Program-made: the position numbers and the translations under genes
NCBI GenBank assembly: GCA_014656495.1
Contig: BNCN01000020.1
Coordinates: forward strand, 47,940-111,939
Length of the DNA stretch: 64,000 nucleotides
Direction of reading: 5' to 3'
Source: Comamonas sp. KCTC 72670
Lineage (GTDB): Bacteria; Myxococcota; Myxococcia; Myxococcales; Myxococcaceae
In this document: one piece after another, positions 36,333 to 44,364 of the stretch
Position numbering within the stretch: the first letter of the stretch is position 1
Layout of the letters: each line of letters begins with the position of its first letter
The notes under the pieces: generated by a model
What the model was told of the DNA's origin: nothing
Seen by the model: only the letters and a program-made list of their open reading frames with translations
Databases searched by the model: none

Positions 36333-37093
36333 CCGGGCGTGATGAGCTGGAGTTGCCGCGCCAGGACATCCGAGAGCTTGAGCAATTCCTTCCTGTCATA
36401 CGCGGCCACGGTGAAGAGCCAGGGGGCGTCCGAAGGATGGCTCTTGCTGAGCACCACCAGGCTGGTCGGACGCTCGTAGTACGCGACGGCTGCGCTCGAC
36501 AGGGGATGCCGCGTGAATCCCAGTTTCGTGAGCGGCACCTCGGCCTGGTCCTGGTCGAGACGGGAGCGTGCCTCTGGCGATTCAGCGAGGGACATCCTCT
36601 GGGGAAAGTGAGACACGTGGAACTGGAAGAAGGCCTTGGCGAAAATGAACTCAGAGAGAGAGGACGCAAGCCAGTCACATTGCTGAATGGCCTCGGGGAA
36701 GTCCTTGGCGGACTCGGGCGTCGGGAACCGGATGACCTGGGGTTCTTGGCTGCCACAGTCCAGGTAGATGTCGAAATAAGGATCATCCTCCGCGAGACCA
36801 AACAGCAGGTAGCGAGCTGGTGGCTTGGGGATGTCTTTGTTGTCGTGATACGCGGCAACGGGTTCGAAGGAGAAAACGTCTGAGTCCTGGAGCAACTGCA
36901 AGGGCCCCGTGCCGCGCCCCATGGCGCGCAGGAAGTCGATGTAGCTGGCCGGCAGCGGCCTTCCGACGGCTGCCTCGATGCGCGCGACCTCGGAAGGCGT
37001 GCATCCTCGCACTTCGTTGGTGAACGTGGGGTGGTACTGGGTGATGGCTTGGACGACGGATGGGATTCCAGGCGCCGATGCAAGGGGGGGCAT
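36329..37093 (-). CDS. SMI1/KNR4 (SUKH) family protein, paralogue
   Basis: 254 residues from the ATG at 37093, which has AAGGA upstream and overlaps the end of the DUF4150 gene by one base... the toxin stop is at 37095. The SUKH motif reads IEAAVGRPLPASYIDFLRAMGRGTGPL, close to the same stretch of the neighbouring paralogue, and the two align over most of their length (AITQYHPTF versus AITRYRPTF). Duplicated immunity genes beside one toxin are frequent in polymorphic-toxin loci and may protect against related toxins of other strains. The function is inferred from family and context. Confidence 0.8.
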   Translation of the reverse strand: MPPLASAPGIPSVVQAITQYHPTFTNEVRGCTPSEVARIEAAVGRPLPASYIDFLRAMGRGTGPLQLLQDSDVFSFEPVAAYHDNKDIPKPPARYLLFGLAEDDPYFDIYLDCGSQEPQVIRFPTPESAKDFPEAIQQCDWLASSLSEFIFAKAFFQFHVSHFPQRMSLAESPEARSRLDQDQAEVPLTKLGFTRHPLSSAAVAYYERPTSLVVLSKSHPSDAPWLFTVAAYDRKELLKLSDVLARQLQLITPG

Positions 37094-37094
37094 A

Positions 37095-38066
37095 TCAAGA
37101 GTCCTTGATTTCAACGACGGTCGTGCCGTTACCGGGCTGTGGGCACAGGAGGGCGGGAAGAACCTTCTTGCAGGTGGGGCAGGACTCGTAGTGGTGGCCG
37201 TCGCGCCGTCCCTCCTCGTTGGAGGGGCCGACCCAGAACTCCGTCATGGACTTGATTTCGAGCCCCAGCCGCGTGGCCTCTGAAACGAGCTTCTGCGCCG
37301 CGCAGCTCTCTTCCGGAGGCCCCTTGAAGTCGGGGCTCCGCGCGAGCTGGATTTTCTGTCCGCCCCGGCTCGTCCACGCGATGGGCGCGGAAGGCTTGGG
37401 CTTCATGACGAAGCCCGAGATGGAGGTTTTCCCGGAGTGCATCTGCAGGAGGACCGTTCTGCCGGTTTCGGGGTGGCGGCAACGCAGCACACCCGCCATA
37501 TAGCCTTTTTTCTGGCCTCGAACGCTCTTGTGCGGCGGACATTTCTTGTAGAGCCGCTGGGCCGCTTTCTCGCTGCGCTCATCCGATTTCAGCGCATGCC
37601 CCGCCGGATTGCCGCAGATGGGGCACTTGGCATCCGCGCCATACGTCAGACCCACGCTGGGTTTGCCGGTCGCGGCGTTGCCCCCGGTGTTGACCTTGTT
37701 TCCGTTGTGCAGGCAGATGTCGAGGAAGCGGACGACGTTCTTTCCTTCGAACTTCACGTCCGGGCTGAAGGTGGCCCACGTCAGCTTGCCCTTCGTCTTG
37801 GAGGAGATGATACCGCCACCCGCGGTGCCCGCTTCGTCGCCAACGCTGGTGCTCAGGTTGGAGTTGCTGAGGGCCACGGGATGCCCTTCGATTGACACGG
37901 CCTTGGTCCCCTTGGCCAGGTCCGAGTCTCGCGCCACATTGATGTAGGGGACTGGCACGGGCCCACCCGGGGATGGCGTCTTGCACACGTCTGGAGCCGG
38001 ACAGGTCTGTGTCTGTCCATCACCTGCATTGAGCGCCATGCGTCCATTGACGAAGACGTGACTCAC
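37095..38066 (-). CDS. DUF4150 (PAAR-like) protein with cysteine-rich toxin-like C-terminus
   Basis: 323 residues from the GTG at 38066, chosen for its GGAGG upstream and because the protein then begins HVFVNGRMALNAGDGQTQTC, the usual DUF4150 opening. Residues 1-115 form the DUF4150/PAAR-like domain (PDVCKTPSPGGPVPVPYINVA, NLSTSVGDEAGTAGGG), which caps contractile spikes and carries effectors. The C-terminal 200 residues are variable and Cys-rich: CPICGNPAGHA, a middle ESCAAQKLVSEA, and the end ESCPTCKKVLPALLC. The last pair recalls the C-x-x-C of deaminase-like toxins, but the usual H/C-A-E is not clean (CAA here), so activity is uncertain. Two SUKH genes directly downstream support a toxin role. 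Confidence 0.78.
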   Translation of the reverse strand: MSHVFVNGRMALNAGDGQTQTCPAPDVCKTPSPGGPVPVPYINVARDSDLAKGTKAVSIEGHPVALSNSNLSTSVGDEAGTAGGGIISSKTKGKLTWATFSPDVKFEGKNVVRFLDICLHNGNKVNTGGNAATGKPSVGLTYGADAKCPICGNPAGHALKSDERSEKAAQRLYKKCPPHKSVRGQKKGYMAGVLRCRHPETGRTVLLQMHSGKTSISGFVMKPKPSAPIAWTSRGGQKIQLARSPDFKGPPEESCAAQKLVSEATRLGLEIKSMTEFWVGPSNEEGRRDGHHYESCPTCKKVLPALLCPQPGNGTTVVEIKDS

Positions 38067-39130
38067 GTTTGCACCTCCACCATGCATGCCCCCACGTGGC
38101 CGCGATCCGAACAGCCATAGACCAACGTCCTCCAAGTGCCTGGTCGTGCTTCGCCCCAGTTGCCCCGGGCATGTAATGCCATTCCAGTCTGGATGATGCC
38201 TGCTGCGGCTCCCGGGTCACCCAGGCTCCCGGCAATGACTTCGCCTGTCAACGGTTCAGGCAGCAGTTCGATGTTTCGCAGGTAGGCTTGGGTGAACTCC
38301 CGTCCCCAGAATGCCTCCGTGGGCTGACATGAGAGGAAGAAGTCGGCACGCCGTGCCCCTGTCACGGGGTGGGTCCTCAGTCGATGAAAAACATGGGTCA
38401 GTCCGTGCCCGAGCGGTGGTCGGGATTGCATGAAATGCCGGTCATCCGTGGCCAGTGCGCACCCCAGCACCTGTCCTCGTGCCGCATCCGAGCGAGGCTT
38501 CATTCCGCCCGCTTTGGAGACCAGCGCGAAACCAGCGCCTTCGCCGGGGATGATTCCGTCCCGATGGGGCCCTCCGAGTGTGCGTCCTTGAGCCGCGAGC
38601 CGTGTGAGGGTCTCCTGGTCGCAGAGAGAGTCTACCGCGCCGACGAGCACGCGCGGACAGCGCAGGGTGTCCAGCAGCGAACTGGCCCGGCAGAGCGCGT
38701 GGAAGAATGCGGCCCGGCCCAATGCGAGTGCTCCGCTTGGCGCGAGTTGGATGTGCCACGGCGCGCCCGCCTCCTCGATGGCGCGGACCAGCTCCTCGAC
38801 GTCCAAGGGCGCGCCCTCTTCCGGAGCGGGAAGCCCCAGCACAAGGGGGAGTGGATGGGGGCCTGGGGCTGGCGCATCGCGCATGCAGTCCTGAAGGGCG
38901 GTGACCGCCATGGCGGCCATTCGCTCCGTGCGTGCCAGTGCTGCGCCCAGGGGCTCCAGCATGGACGCCCGGACAGGCTCGCCCCAGGAGTCCGCGACGT
39001 CCGTCTGGAACATGCGAGCGGTGCCCGCTGCAACCTCCACTTGGGTTGCGCGTGAAGTGAGCCCCAGCGGGGTGCAGAGCCCGAGCGCCAGGATGTCGAG
39101 CGGCTGGCTGCCCATGTCAGTGGGCGTCAT
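38063..39130 (-). CDS. Thiolase/ketosynthase-fold protein of a DUF4150 effector cluster
   Basis: 355 residues. The N-terminus (LDILALGLCTPLGLTSRATQVEVAAG) and the block RCPRVLVGAVDSLCDQETL...DGIIPGEGAGFALV resemble beta-ketoacyl synthases; the GEGA segment is typical. The catalytic cysteine and histidines of true condensing enzymes are not obvious, so it may be a non-catalytic thiolase-fold member. Proteins like this recur between DUF2169 and DUF4150 genes in myxobacterial secretion-effector loci. Its GTG-overlapped stop and an ATG at 39130 behind GGGAGGAAGG show translational coupling to both neighbours. A role in effector loading or maturation is inference. Confidence 0.68.
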   Translation of the reverse strand: MTPTDMGSQPLDILALGLCTPLGLTSRATQVEVAAGTARMFQTDVADSWGEPVRASMLEPLGAALARTERMAAMAVTALQDCMRDAPAPGPHPLPLVLGLPAPEEGAPLDVEELVRAIEEAGAPWHIQLAPSGALALGRAAFFHALCRASSLLDTLRCPRVLVGAVDSLCDQETLTRLAAQGRTLGGPHRDGIIPGEGAGFALVSKAGGMKPRSDAARGQVLGCALATDDRHFMQSRPPLGHGLTHVFHRLRTHPVTGARRADFFLSCQPTEAFWGREFTQAYLRNIELLPEPLTGEVIAGSLGDPGAAAGIIQTGMALHARGNWGEARPGTWRTLVYGCSDRGHVGACMVEVQT

Positions 39131-40167
39131 CCTTCCTCCCAGGGCTCGAGTTCTCGTACGAAAGTCTGCTCGTGATGGGCGAGCTCGCGCTCCGCCGGGA
39201 AGGCGGCTCGCCAGTACATCCGGAGCAGCCGTTCGTCGGGCTCGAGCAACACCGCGTCCAAGCGCATTCGCCGACGCTCAAGCCGGTTGCGGAACTTCGC
39301 GCTGGCCACGAGGCGAGGACGTGGCAGATGGAAGCTGAAGGTCCCGGCGGGAGAGAATCCACTCAGGACCACGGGCTCTCCTCCCTCCAGCCAGGGGGTT
39401 GCCACCAGACCGGGGGAGGCTGCTTGGAAGAATCGCTCATCGAAGTCTCGCGGCCAAAGCGGCGCGCGCTGTTCGACCCACTGTGCGTTGTACGTGCCTC
39501 CGTAAGCCAGTCGTGGTTGCCAGGCTCGAGAGATGGCGCCCAAGCCCGCCGGCGGGACCCTCTCGGTGGGGGATGTGAGCCGGTGCAAGGGGTCTTCCAG
39601 GTTGGGCAGCGGTTGATTCTCGGCGCCGCGCCCCTCCGGGTGGAAGCCGCGACCAATCGGGTTGCGGTCTTCATATTCGCGGGGGTGTTCCGCGCCTTCA
39701 CGGGAGGAGGGGCCTCCGAAGCTTCGTTCATAGCGGAGCGGCATGGATGTGAAGGGTTCAGGGGATGAGGGGCGCCATCCGGTGATGCCTCGCCACCACA
39801 CCCTGTCGCCAAACACCTGAACGCCTTTCTGGCAGGCCCCCACCCGGACTGTGACCAAGAGCTCCTTCACCGGACGTCCGCGAGGAGCCCAGGCCTGTCC
39901 ATTGACGTAGATGTCGGTGCCTGGCCGGTAATAAGCGGATTGGCCTTCGTACCGCACGCTGGAGGTTCCTGGCTCGTCCCAGTACACGTCTTCGGGAGTC
40001 GGTTCGGGTTGCGCCTCTGCCAGATGCAGCGCCTCCTGGCTGGGTTTTCCAGGCGGTGGAAGGCGGAATGTGCCGCAGACACAAATGACCAGCGTGTCCG
40101 CTCCTTCCTTGTCCATGGACAGGAAGTCCCGGGCCGTGAAGTCGGTTGCGTTCTCGATGATAGGCAT
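39127..40167 (-). CDS. DUF2169 domain protein
   Basis: 346 residues. The pattern fits DUF2169: FTARDFLSMDKEGADTLVICVCGTFRL, DIYVNGQAWAP, VTVRVGACQKGVQVFGDRVW, PLRYERSFGG, then a late RRMRLDAVLLEPDE with MYWRAAFP. Members are encoded next to VgrG, PAAR and DUF4150 proteins and are thought to be adaptors for type VI effectors; no enzymatic activity is known. It is the first gene of the minus-strand effector-immunity operon, and its ATG at 40167 faces the HEAT-repeat gene across 44 bp, so a divergent promoter must lie there. Confidence 0.85.
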   Translation of the reverse strand: MPIIENATDFTARDFLSMDKEGADTLVICVCGTFRLPPPGKPSQEALHLAEAQPEPTPEDVYWDEPGTSSVRYEGQSAYYRPGTDIYVNGQAWAPRGRPVKELLVTVRVGACQKGVQVFGDRVWWRGITGWRPSSPEPFTSMPLRYERSFGGPSSREGAEHPREYEDRNPIGRGFHPEGRGAENQPLPNLEDPLHRLTSPTERVPPAGLGAISRAWQPRLAYGGTYNAQWVEQRAPLWPRDFDERFFQAASPGLVATPWLEGGEPVVLSGFSPAGTFSFHLPRPRLVASAKFRNRLERRRMRLDAVLLEPDERLLRMYWRAAFPAERELAHHEQTFVRELEPWEEG

Positions 40168-40211
40168 ATGTGTGCTGCATGTTGGTGGGCGGGATGATGG
40201 TAGGCTAATGC

Positions 40212-41510
40212 ATGGCCATACCTCAAATGCTGGTGGGAGGTGCGTCCGTCATGGCGTTCCTTCAGGGGCTGCAGGAACAGCACATGTCAGAGCTGGCATT
40301 TCTACTCGCGCAGCGGCAGCGCCAACTGAATGATGCCAAGGTGGAGTGGCCCGATGTCGAGTTGTTGGAGACTCGCGTTCTCCGCCATTCAGAGGCGATG
40401 TGCGTGGGCGGTGATGTCGCCCTGTCATGCGCACGTGAGGCATTGGCCAGCGACGCCTTCGATGAGCTTGCCGCAGGCCTCTATGTCCGCGTGCTCCTCG
40501 GGCCGGGGGAGGAGGGGATCAACGAGGTCCTGGAACGGATCTCCGGCCTGGATGCGGCGTCGCTGCCGCATTGCACGCAGCCCTTGATGTTGGCGCAGCA
40601 CCCTCGGATGTCGTCGCGGTTGGAAGACTTGCTGACGTCGTCTGTCCCCTCGCTGCGGGCTTTCGTTGCGCGCGTCATGGGGCTTCGCCGCGACGGTGGT
40701 ACGGAGTCCCTGCTGCCCTTGCTGGAGGATGAGGTGCTCGAGGTTCGTGCTGCCGCTGCATTCGCGGTCTCGGCGCTGGGATACCGGCCAGCACTGCCTG
40801 CCTTCGAGCGCAAGCTGACGCAGGCCGCAGCTTGCGAGATGCATGTGTGGGCGTTGGCGGCACTGCGTGTGGGGTCAGCCCGTGCGCTCCAGGTCTGTCG
40901 TCAGGCCTGTCGTACCGTGGGGACGCCACCTCCGCGGCTGACCTGGCTCCTGGGAGTGGCGGGTGATGCTCAAGACTTCGGCGTGGTGCGGACACTGAGT
41001 GGCCGGGCGGCGTCCCTGGTGGAGAGCCTCGACGCGCTGGGCCTGCTCGGGGTGCCGGCCGCTGTTCCGGTGTTACTCGAACACTTGGGGCACGATGCGC
41101 CCGAGGTGAAAAGCGCCGCGGCGGCGGCGCTGGCGCTCATGACCGGGGTGGAGCTGACGGAGACGGTCGAGCTACCTGTCGAAGGGGCCGGTGATGTGGG
41201 CGAAATGGAGTCAGCGCCACGCGTGCGCCCGAGTACGGACAGCTCCGCGTGGCGGGTTGAATGGGAAGCCCACCGGCCACGCTGGGAAGGCGCATCTCGG
41301 GTACGGCTGGGCCAGCCCTTCCACCTATCGGTGTGTCTTCAGGAGCTGGCCCATCCACGTACCTCGCTGGCGGACCGTGAGCGGGCAGGCCTGGAGCTCG
41401 CCATCAGGTCTGGGCAGAGCGTGGGATTCCACCCGGAGTGGCCGGTTCATTACCAGCGGCAGGCAATCGAGCAGTGGCGGCAGGTGCGGACTGTTCAGGC
41501 CAGGAGATGA
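40212..41510 (+). CDS. HEAT-repeat protein (TIGR02270-like), effector-locus associated
   Basis: 432 residues, helical throughout. Repeated helix pairs such as DEVLEVRAAAAFAVSALGYRPALPAFE and VPAAVPVLLEHLGHDAPEVKSAAAAALALMTG are HEAT/PBS-lyase-like units from about residue 140 to 320. The N-terminal part and overall layout match a family regularly encoded beside DUF2169 genes. The C-terminal 80 residues contain a smaller alpha/beta part. Such scaffolds probably bind other proteins of the secretion or effector complex. It is transcribed divergently from the DUF2169 operon. Confidence 0.75.
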   Translation: MAIPQMLVGGASVMAFLQGLQEQHMSELAFLLAQRQRQLNDAKVEWPDVELLETRVLRHSEAMCVGGDVALSCAREALASDAFDELAAGLYVRVLLGPGEEGINEVLERISGLDAASLPHCTQPLMLAQHPRMSSRLEDLLTSSVPSLRAFVARVMGLRRDGGTESLLPLLEDEVLEVRAAAAFAVSALGYRPALPAFERKLTQAAACEMHVWALAALRVGSARALQVCRQACRTVGTPPPRLTWLLGVAGDAQDFGVVRTLSGRAASLVESLDALGLLGVPAAVPVLLEHLGHDAPEVKSAAAAALALMTGVELTETVELPVEGAGDVGEMESAPRVRPSTDSSAWRVEWEAHRPRWEGASRVRLGQPFHLSVCLQELAHPRTSLADRERAGLELAIRSGQSVGFHPEWPVHYQRQAIEQWRQVRTVQARR

Positions 41511-41528
41511 AGCCGCGCTGCTTCGGGC

Positions 41529-42614
41529 TCAGTAGACCTTGTCGCCCTTCGTCACGCCGAAGCCGGACGGCTCCGCGAAGACGCCGTTCACGGTGGTGCC
41601 GCCGTTGTGGATGCTGGGGAACATGGGCTCCATGCTCTGCGGGAAGCCGAAGGTGGGCTTCGTGAGCGTGTCGAGCTTCTGGAGTTCCTCGGGCGTGAGC
41701 TTCACGTCGAGCGCTCCCACGTTGTCCTCGAGCTGCGACAGCCGTCGCGCGCCGATGATGGTCGAACTCACCGCCGGCTGCGCCTGCACCCAGGCCAGGG
41801 CCACGCGGGCCACGGAGGTGTCATGCGCCCGGGCGATGTCCTGGAGCGCGTCGATGAGGGTGTAGGTCTTCTCGTTCAAGGCGGACTCGATGAAGGCGGC
41901 GCGGTCGGCCTTCTGCTGGCCGGCGTTCGCGCGGGTGTACTTGCCGCTGAGCACGCCGCTCTTGAGCGGCGACCACGGGGTGATGCCGAGCCCGAACTCG
42001 CGCGCCATGGGCACCAGCTCCTGCTCCACGCTGCGCTCCAGCAGCGAGTACTCAATCTGCAACCCGATGAAGGACGACCAGCCCCGGAAGTGCGCCATTA
42101 CGTTGGCCTGGGCAATCTTCCACGCGGGCGTGTCGGAGACGCCGAGGTAGCGGACCTTGCCCGCCCGCACGAGGTCCTCCAGCGCGGCCAACGTCTCCTC
42201 GATGGGCGTGTGGATGTCCCAATTGTGCAGCCAGTAGAGGTCGATGTAGTCCGTCTGCAGGCGGCGGAGCGAGTTCTCGCAGGCCGCGATGATGGACTTG
42301 CGGCCCGAGCCACCGCCGTTCGGGTCACCTGGATACAGGTTCCCGCTGAACTTCGTCGCAATCACGAGCCGGTCGCGCCGCGCCGGGTGCCGGCCGAGGT
42401 GGTCGCCGATGATCTTCTCGGAGTGGCTCTTCGTATAGAAGTTCGCGGTGTCGATGAAGTTGCCGCCCAGCTCGATGTAGCGGTCCATGATGCGCTGGGA
42501 CTCCTCGACGCTGGACCCCCAACCGAGGTCTTCACCGAAAGTCATGGCACCCAGGCACAGCGGGCTGACGCGCAGGCCAGAACGGCCGAGCGTGACGTAG
42601 TGGTTCAGAGGCAT
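41529..42614 (-). CDS. Aldo/keto reductase
   Basis: 361 residues, a complete TIM-barrel AKR. The catalytic tetrad is in place: Asp and Tyr in FIDTANFYTKSHSEKIIGDHLG, Lys in IATKFSG and His in YWLHNWD. NADPH-binding residues appear near the C-terminus (SSTIIGARRLSQLEDNVGALD). The enzyme reduces carbonyl compounds with NADPH; the physiological substrate is unknown. The divergent MarR-type regulator 95 bp away probably controls it through the tandem operator between them, as in many aldehyde- or electrophile-response pairs. Confidence 0.93.
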   Translation of the reverse strand: MPLNHYVTLGRSGLRVSPLCLGAMTFGEDLGWGSSVEESQRIMDRYIELGGNFIDTANFYTKSHSEKIIGDHLGRHPARRDRLVIATKFSGNLYPGDPNGGGSGRKSIIAACENSLRRLQTDYIDLYWLHNWDIHTPIEETLAALEDLVRAGKVRYLGVSDTPAWKIAQANVMAHFRGWSSFIGLQIEYSLLERSVEQELVPMAREFGLGITPWSPLKSGVLSGKYTRANAGQQKADRAAFIESALNEKTYTLIDALQDIARAHDTSVARVALAWVQAQPAVSSTIIGARRLSQLEDNVGALDVKLTPEELQKLDTLTKPTFGFPQSMEPMFPSIHNGGTTVNGVFAEPSGFGVTKGDKVY

Positions 42615-42658
42615 GAGGGGCTCCAGGGGGCGTGCTACATTGTGAGGACCGCGAATTA

Positions 42659-42688
42659 GTTCAATCTGGAACTGGTTTAATTTGGAAC
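42659..42688. promoter_or_regulatory. Tandem 14-bp operator candidates between AKR and MarR genes
   Basis: GTTCAATCTGGAAC (42659-42672) and GTTTAATTTGGAAC (42675-42688) are two copies of one imperfect palindrome (GTTY...GAAC), two bases apart. They lie 22 bp before the MarR start and 45 bp before the AKR start, in an AT-rich patch that probably holds both promoters. Binding by the MarR protein would repress both genes, by analogy with the family. Confidence 0.65.
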
Positions 42689-42709
42689 CAATTTCCTCGC
42701 CATGAAGTC

Positions 42710-43117
42710 ATGTCGAAAATCGACCCTGCGAAAATCTGGTCGCTCAACCACCGGCTGTTGATGGCGGTGATTTCCAGTGTCGCCGCCGAGCTCGCCGACC
42801 TGGGCCTCGAGACGAAGGAGCTCTTCGTACTCGCGGAGGTGGACGAGCATCCGTATCCCGCCGAGTTGGCGGCCTCGCTCTGCATTCCGAAGCCCTCGGT
42901 GACGCTGTACGTGAAGCGGCTCGAGGCCGCGGGCTTCCTCCGCCGTGAAATTGACACCGAGGACCTGCGGCGGCACCGGCTGCAGCTCACCCCGGCTGGC
43001 CGCAAGGTGATGCAGCAGGGGACCGCGCTGCTCTCCGAGGCGTACAGCGAGCGGCTCGGTCGCCTGAGCGCCGCGCAGCAGTCGGAGCTGCGGGTGCTGC
43101 TCGAAAAGATGCTCTGA
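42710..43117 (+). CDS. MarR-family transcriptional regulator
   Basis: 135 residues with the winged helix-turn-helix of MarR proteins: YPAELAASLCIPKPSVTLYVKRLEAAGFLRREIDTEDLRRHRLQLTPAGRKVM, where SVTLYVKRLE is the recognition helix and DTEDLRRHRLQLT the wing. Flanking N- and C-terminal helices form the dimer interface. Family members are repressors that release DNA on binding phenolic or electrophilic ligands, or on cysteine oxidation; this one has a single cysteine, in the HTH (LCIPK), which could be a redox sensor. It is divergent from the aldo/keto reductase. The ATG at 42710 has no strong ribosome-binding site. Confidence 0.9.
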   Translation: MSKIDPAKIWSLNHRLLMAVISSVAAELADLGLETKELFVLAEVDEHPYPAELAASLCIPKPSVTLYVKRLEAAGFLRREIDTEDLRRHRLQLTPAGRKVMQQGTALLSEAYSERLGRLSAAQQSELRVLLEKML

Positions 43118-43265
43118 GCCTCCGTCGTCCGCGGGACGCGCCGAGGGCGTTCGTCGGATTTCGACCGCGCCGGGCCGCGTGTGCGTCTCATCCGTTCATG
43201 AGGGCACACAGCCGGAGACTCGCCCCGTGCGGTAGCCCACCTCGTGCATAGGGTGCCTGGGACGA

Positions 43266-44354
43266 ATGGCCACCCTGGACTCTTCCTCCCACTCCTGGCT
43301 CACGCGCAGCGCGCTGTTCAGCGGCAAGCTGATTGTGATCGCGGGCGCCGTGGTCGCGCTCGTGCTGCTGCTGGCGCGGCTCTACCTCATCGTCCTGCCT
43401 TCGGTGGTGGCGCTGCTGCTGGCGACCCTGCTGTATCCCCCGGTGCGCTGGCTGTCCGCCCGGAAGGTGCCGCGAGCGCTCGCGACGCTGTTGGCCGTGC
43501 TGGTGCTGCTGCTGGTCGCCGCGGCGGTGTTCCTGCTGCTCGTGCCACGCATCGTCCAGGAGGTCAGCGCGGCGGGCTCGAACATGCAGGCGGGGCTGGA
43601 GGGCGCCATCGGGTGGCTGACCCAGGAGCTGCCCGTGTCCCGCGAGCAACTCGACGGCCTGTTGCAAGAGGGTCTGGCGTTCCTGAAGTCGAACGCGGGC
43701 CGTATCACCTCGGGCGTCCTCGCGGGCGCCAACTTCGCCGTGCAGGCGATGGCGGGTGGGCTGCTGACGCTGACGTTGCTGTTCTTCTTCGTGAAAGACG
43801 CCGAGCAGCTCGGCGGTTGGGTCCTGGCGCGCGTGTCCCCGTCGCGGCGGGAGACCGTGCGTGCCGTGGGACTGCGCGCCTGGAGGACGCTCAGCGGTTA
43901 CCTGCGCGGTGTGGTCATCATCGCGATGGTGGACGCCGTGGGCATCGGCGTGGGCCTGGCCATCATCGGCGTGCCGCTCGTGCTGCCGCTGGCGGCGCTG
44001 ACCTTCATGGGCGGATTCTTCCCCATTGTGGGCGCCACCGTGGCGGGGTTCATCGCGGTGCTCGTGGCCCTCATCACCAGCGGCCCGCTCGACGCGCTCC
44101 TGGCGTTGGGCATCGTGCTGGGTGTCCAGCAGTTGGAGAGCAACGTCCTGGAGCCCGTCGTGATGGGGCGCGCCGTCCCGCTGCACCCGGTGGTCATCCT
44201 GCTGTCCATCACCGCGGGCGGCGTGCTCTTCGGCGTGGCGGGGGCCTTCCTCTCCGTGCCCGTCGCCGCGGTGCTGTCCGCCGTGGGCAACGAGCTGCGG
44301 CTGCGCAACGAGGCCCGCGTCATCGACCAGCCGTCCCGAGTCTCGCCGCCCTGA
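43266..44354 (+). CDS. AI-2E family membrane transporter (PerM/TqsA-like)
   Basis: 362 residues with about seven or eight hydrophobic helices. The family layout is evident: two N-terminal helices (LIVIAGAVVALVLLLARLYLIVL and VVALLLATLLYPPVRWL), a long hydrophilic loop around 110-170, LTLLFFFVKD, then the C-terminal block GFFPIVGATVAGFIAVL and VLGVQQLESNVLEPVVMGRAV, the most conserved part. Members export AI-2, indole-like compounds or protons/sodium; the substrate here cannot be told. The gene stands alone and converges with the kinase gene 10 bp away. Confidence 0.92.
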   Translation: MATLDSSSHSWLTRSALFSGKLIVIAGAVVALVLLLARLYLIVLPSVVALLLATLLYPPVRWLSARKVPRALATLLAVLVLLLVAAAVFLLLVPRIVQEVSAAGSNMQAGLEGAIGWLTQELPVSREQLDGLLQEGLAFLKSNAGRITSGVLAGANFAVQAMAGGLLTLTLLFFFVKDAEQLGGWVLARVSPSRRETVRAVGLRAWRTLSGYLRGVVIIAMVDAVGIGVGLAIIGVPLVLPLAALTFMGGFFPIVGATVAGFIAVLVALITSGPLDALLALGIVLGVQQLESNVLEPVVMGRAVPLHPVVILLSITAGGVLFGVAGAFLSVPVAAVLSAVGNELRLRNEARVIDQPSRVSPP

Positions 44355-44364
44355 GCGGGTCCGT

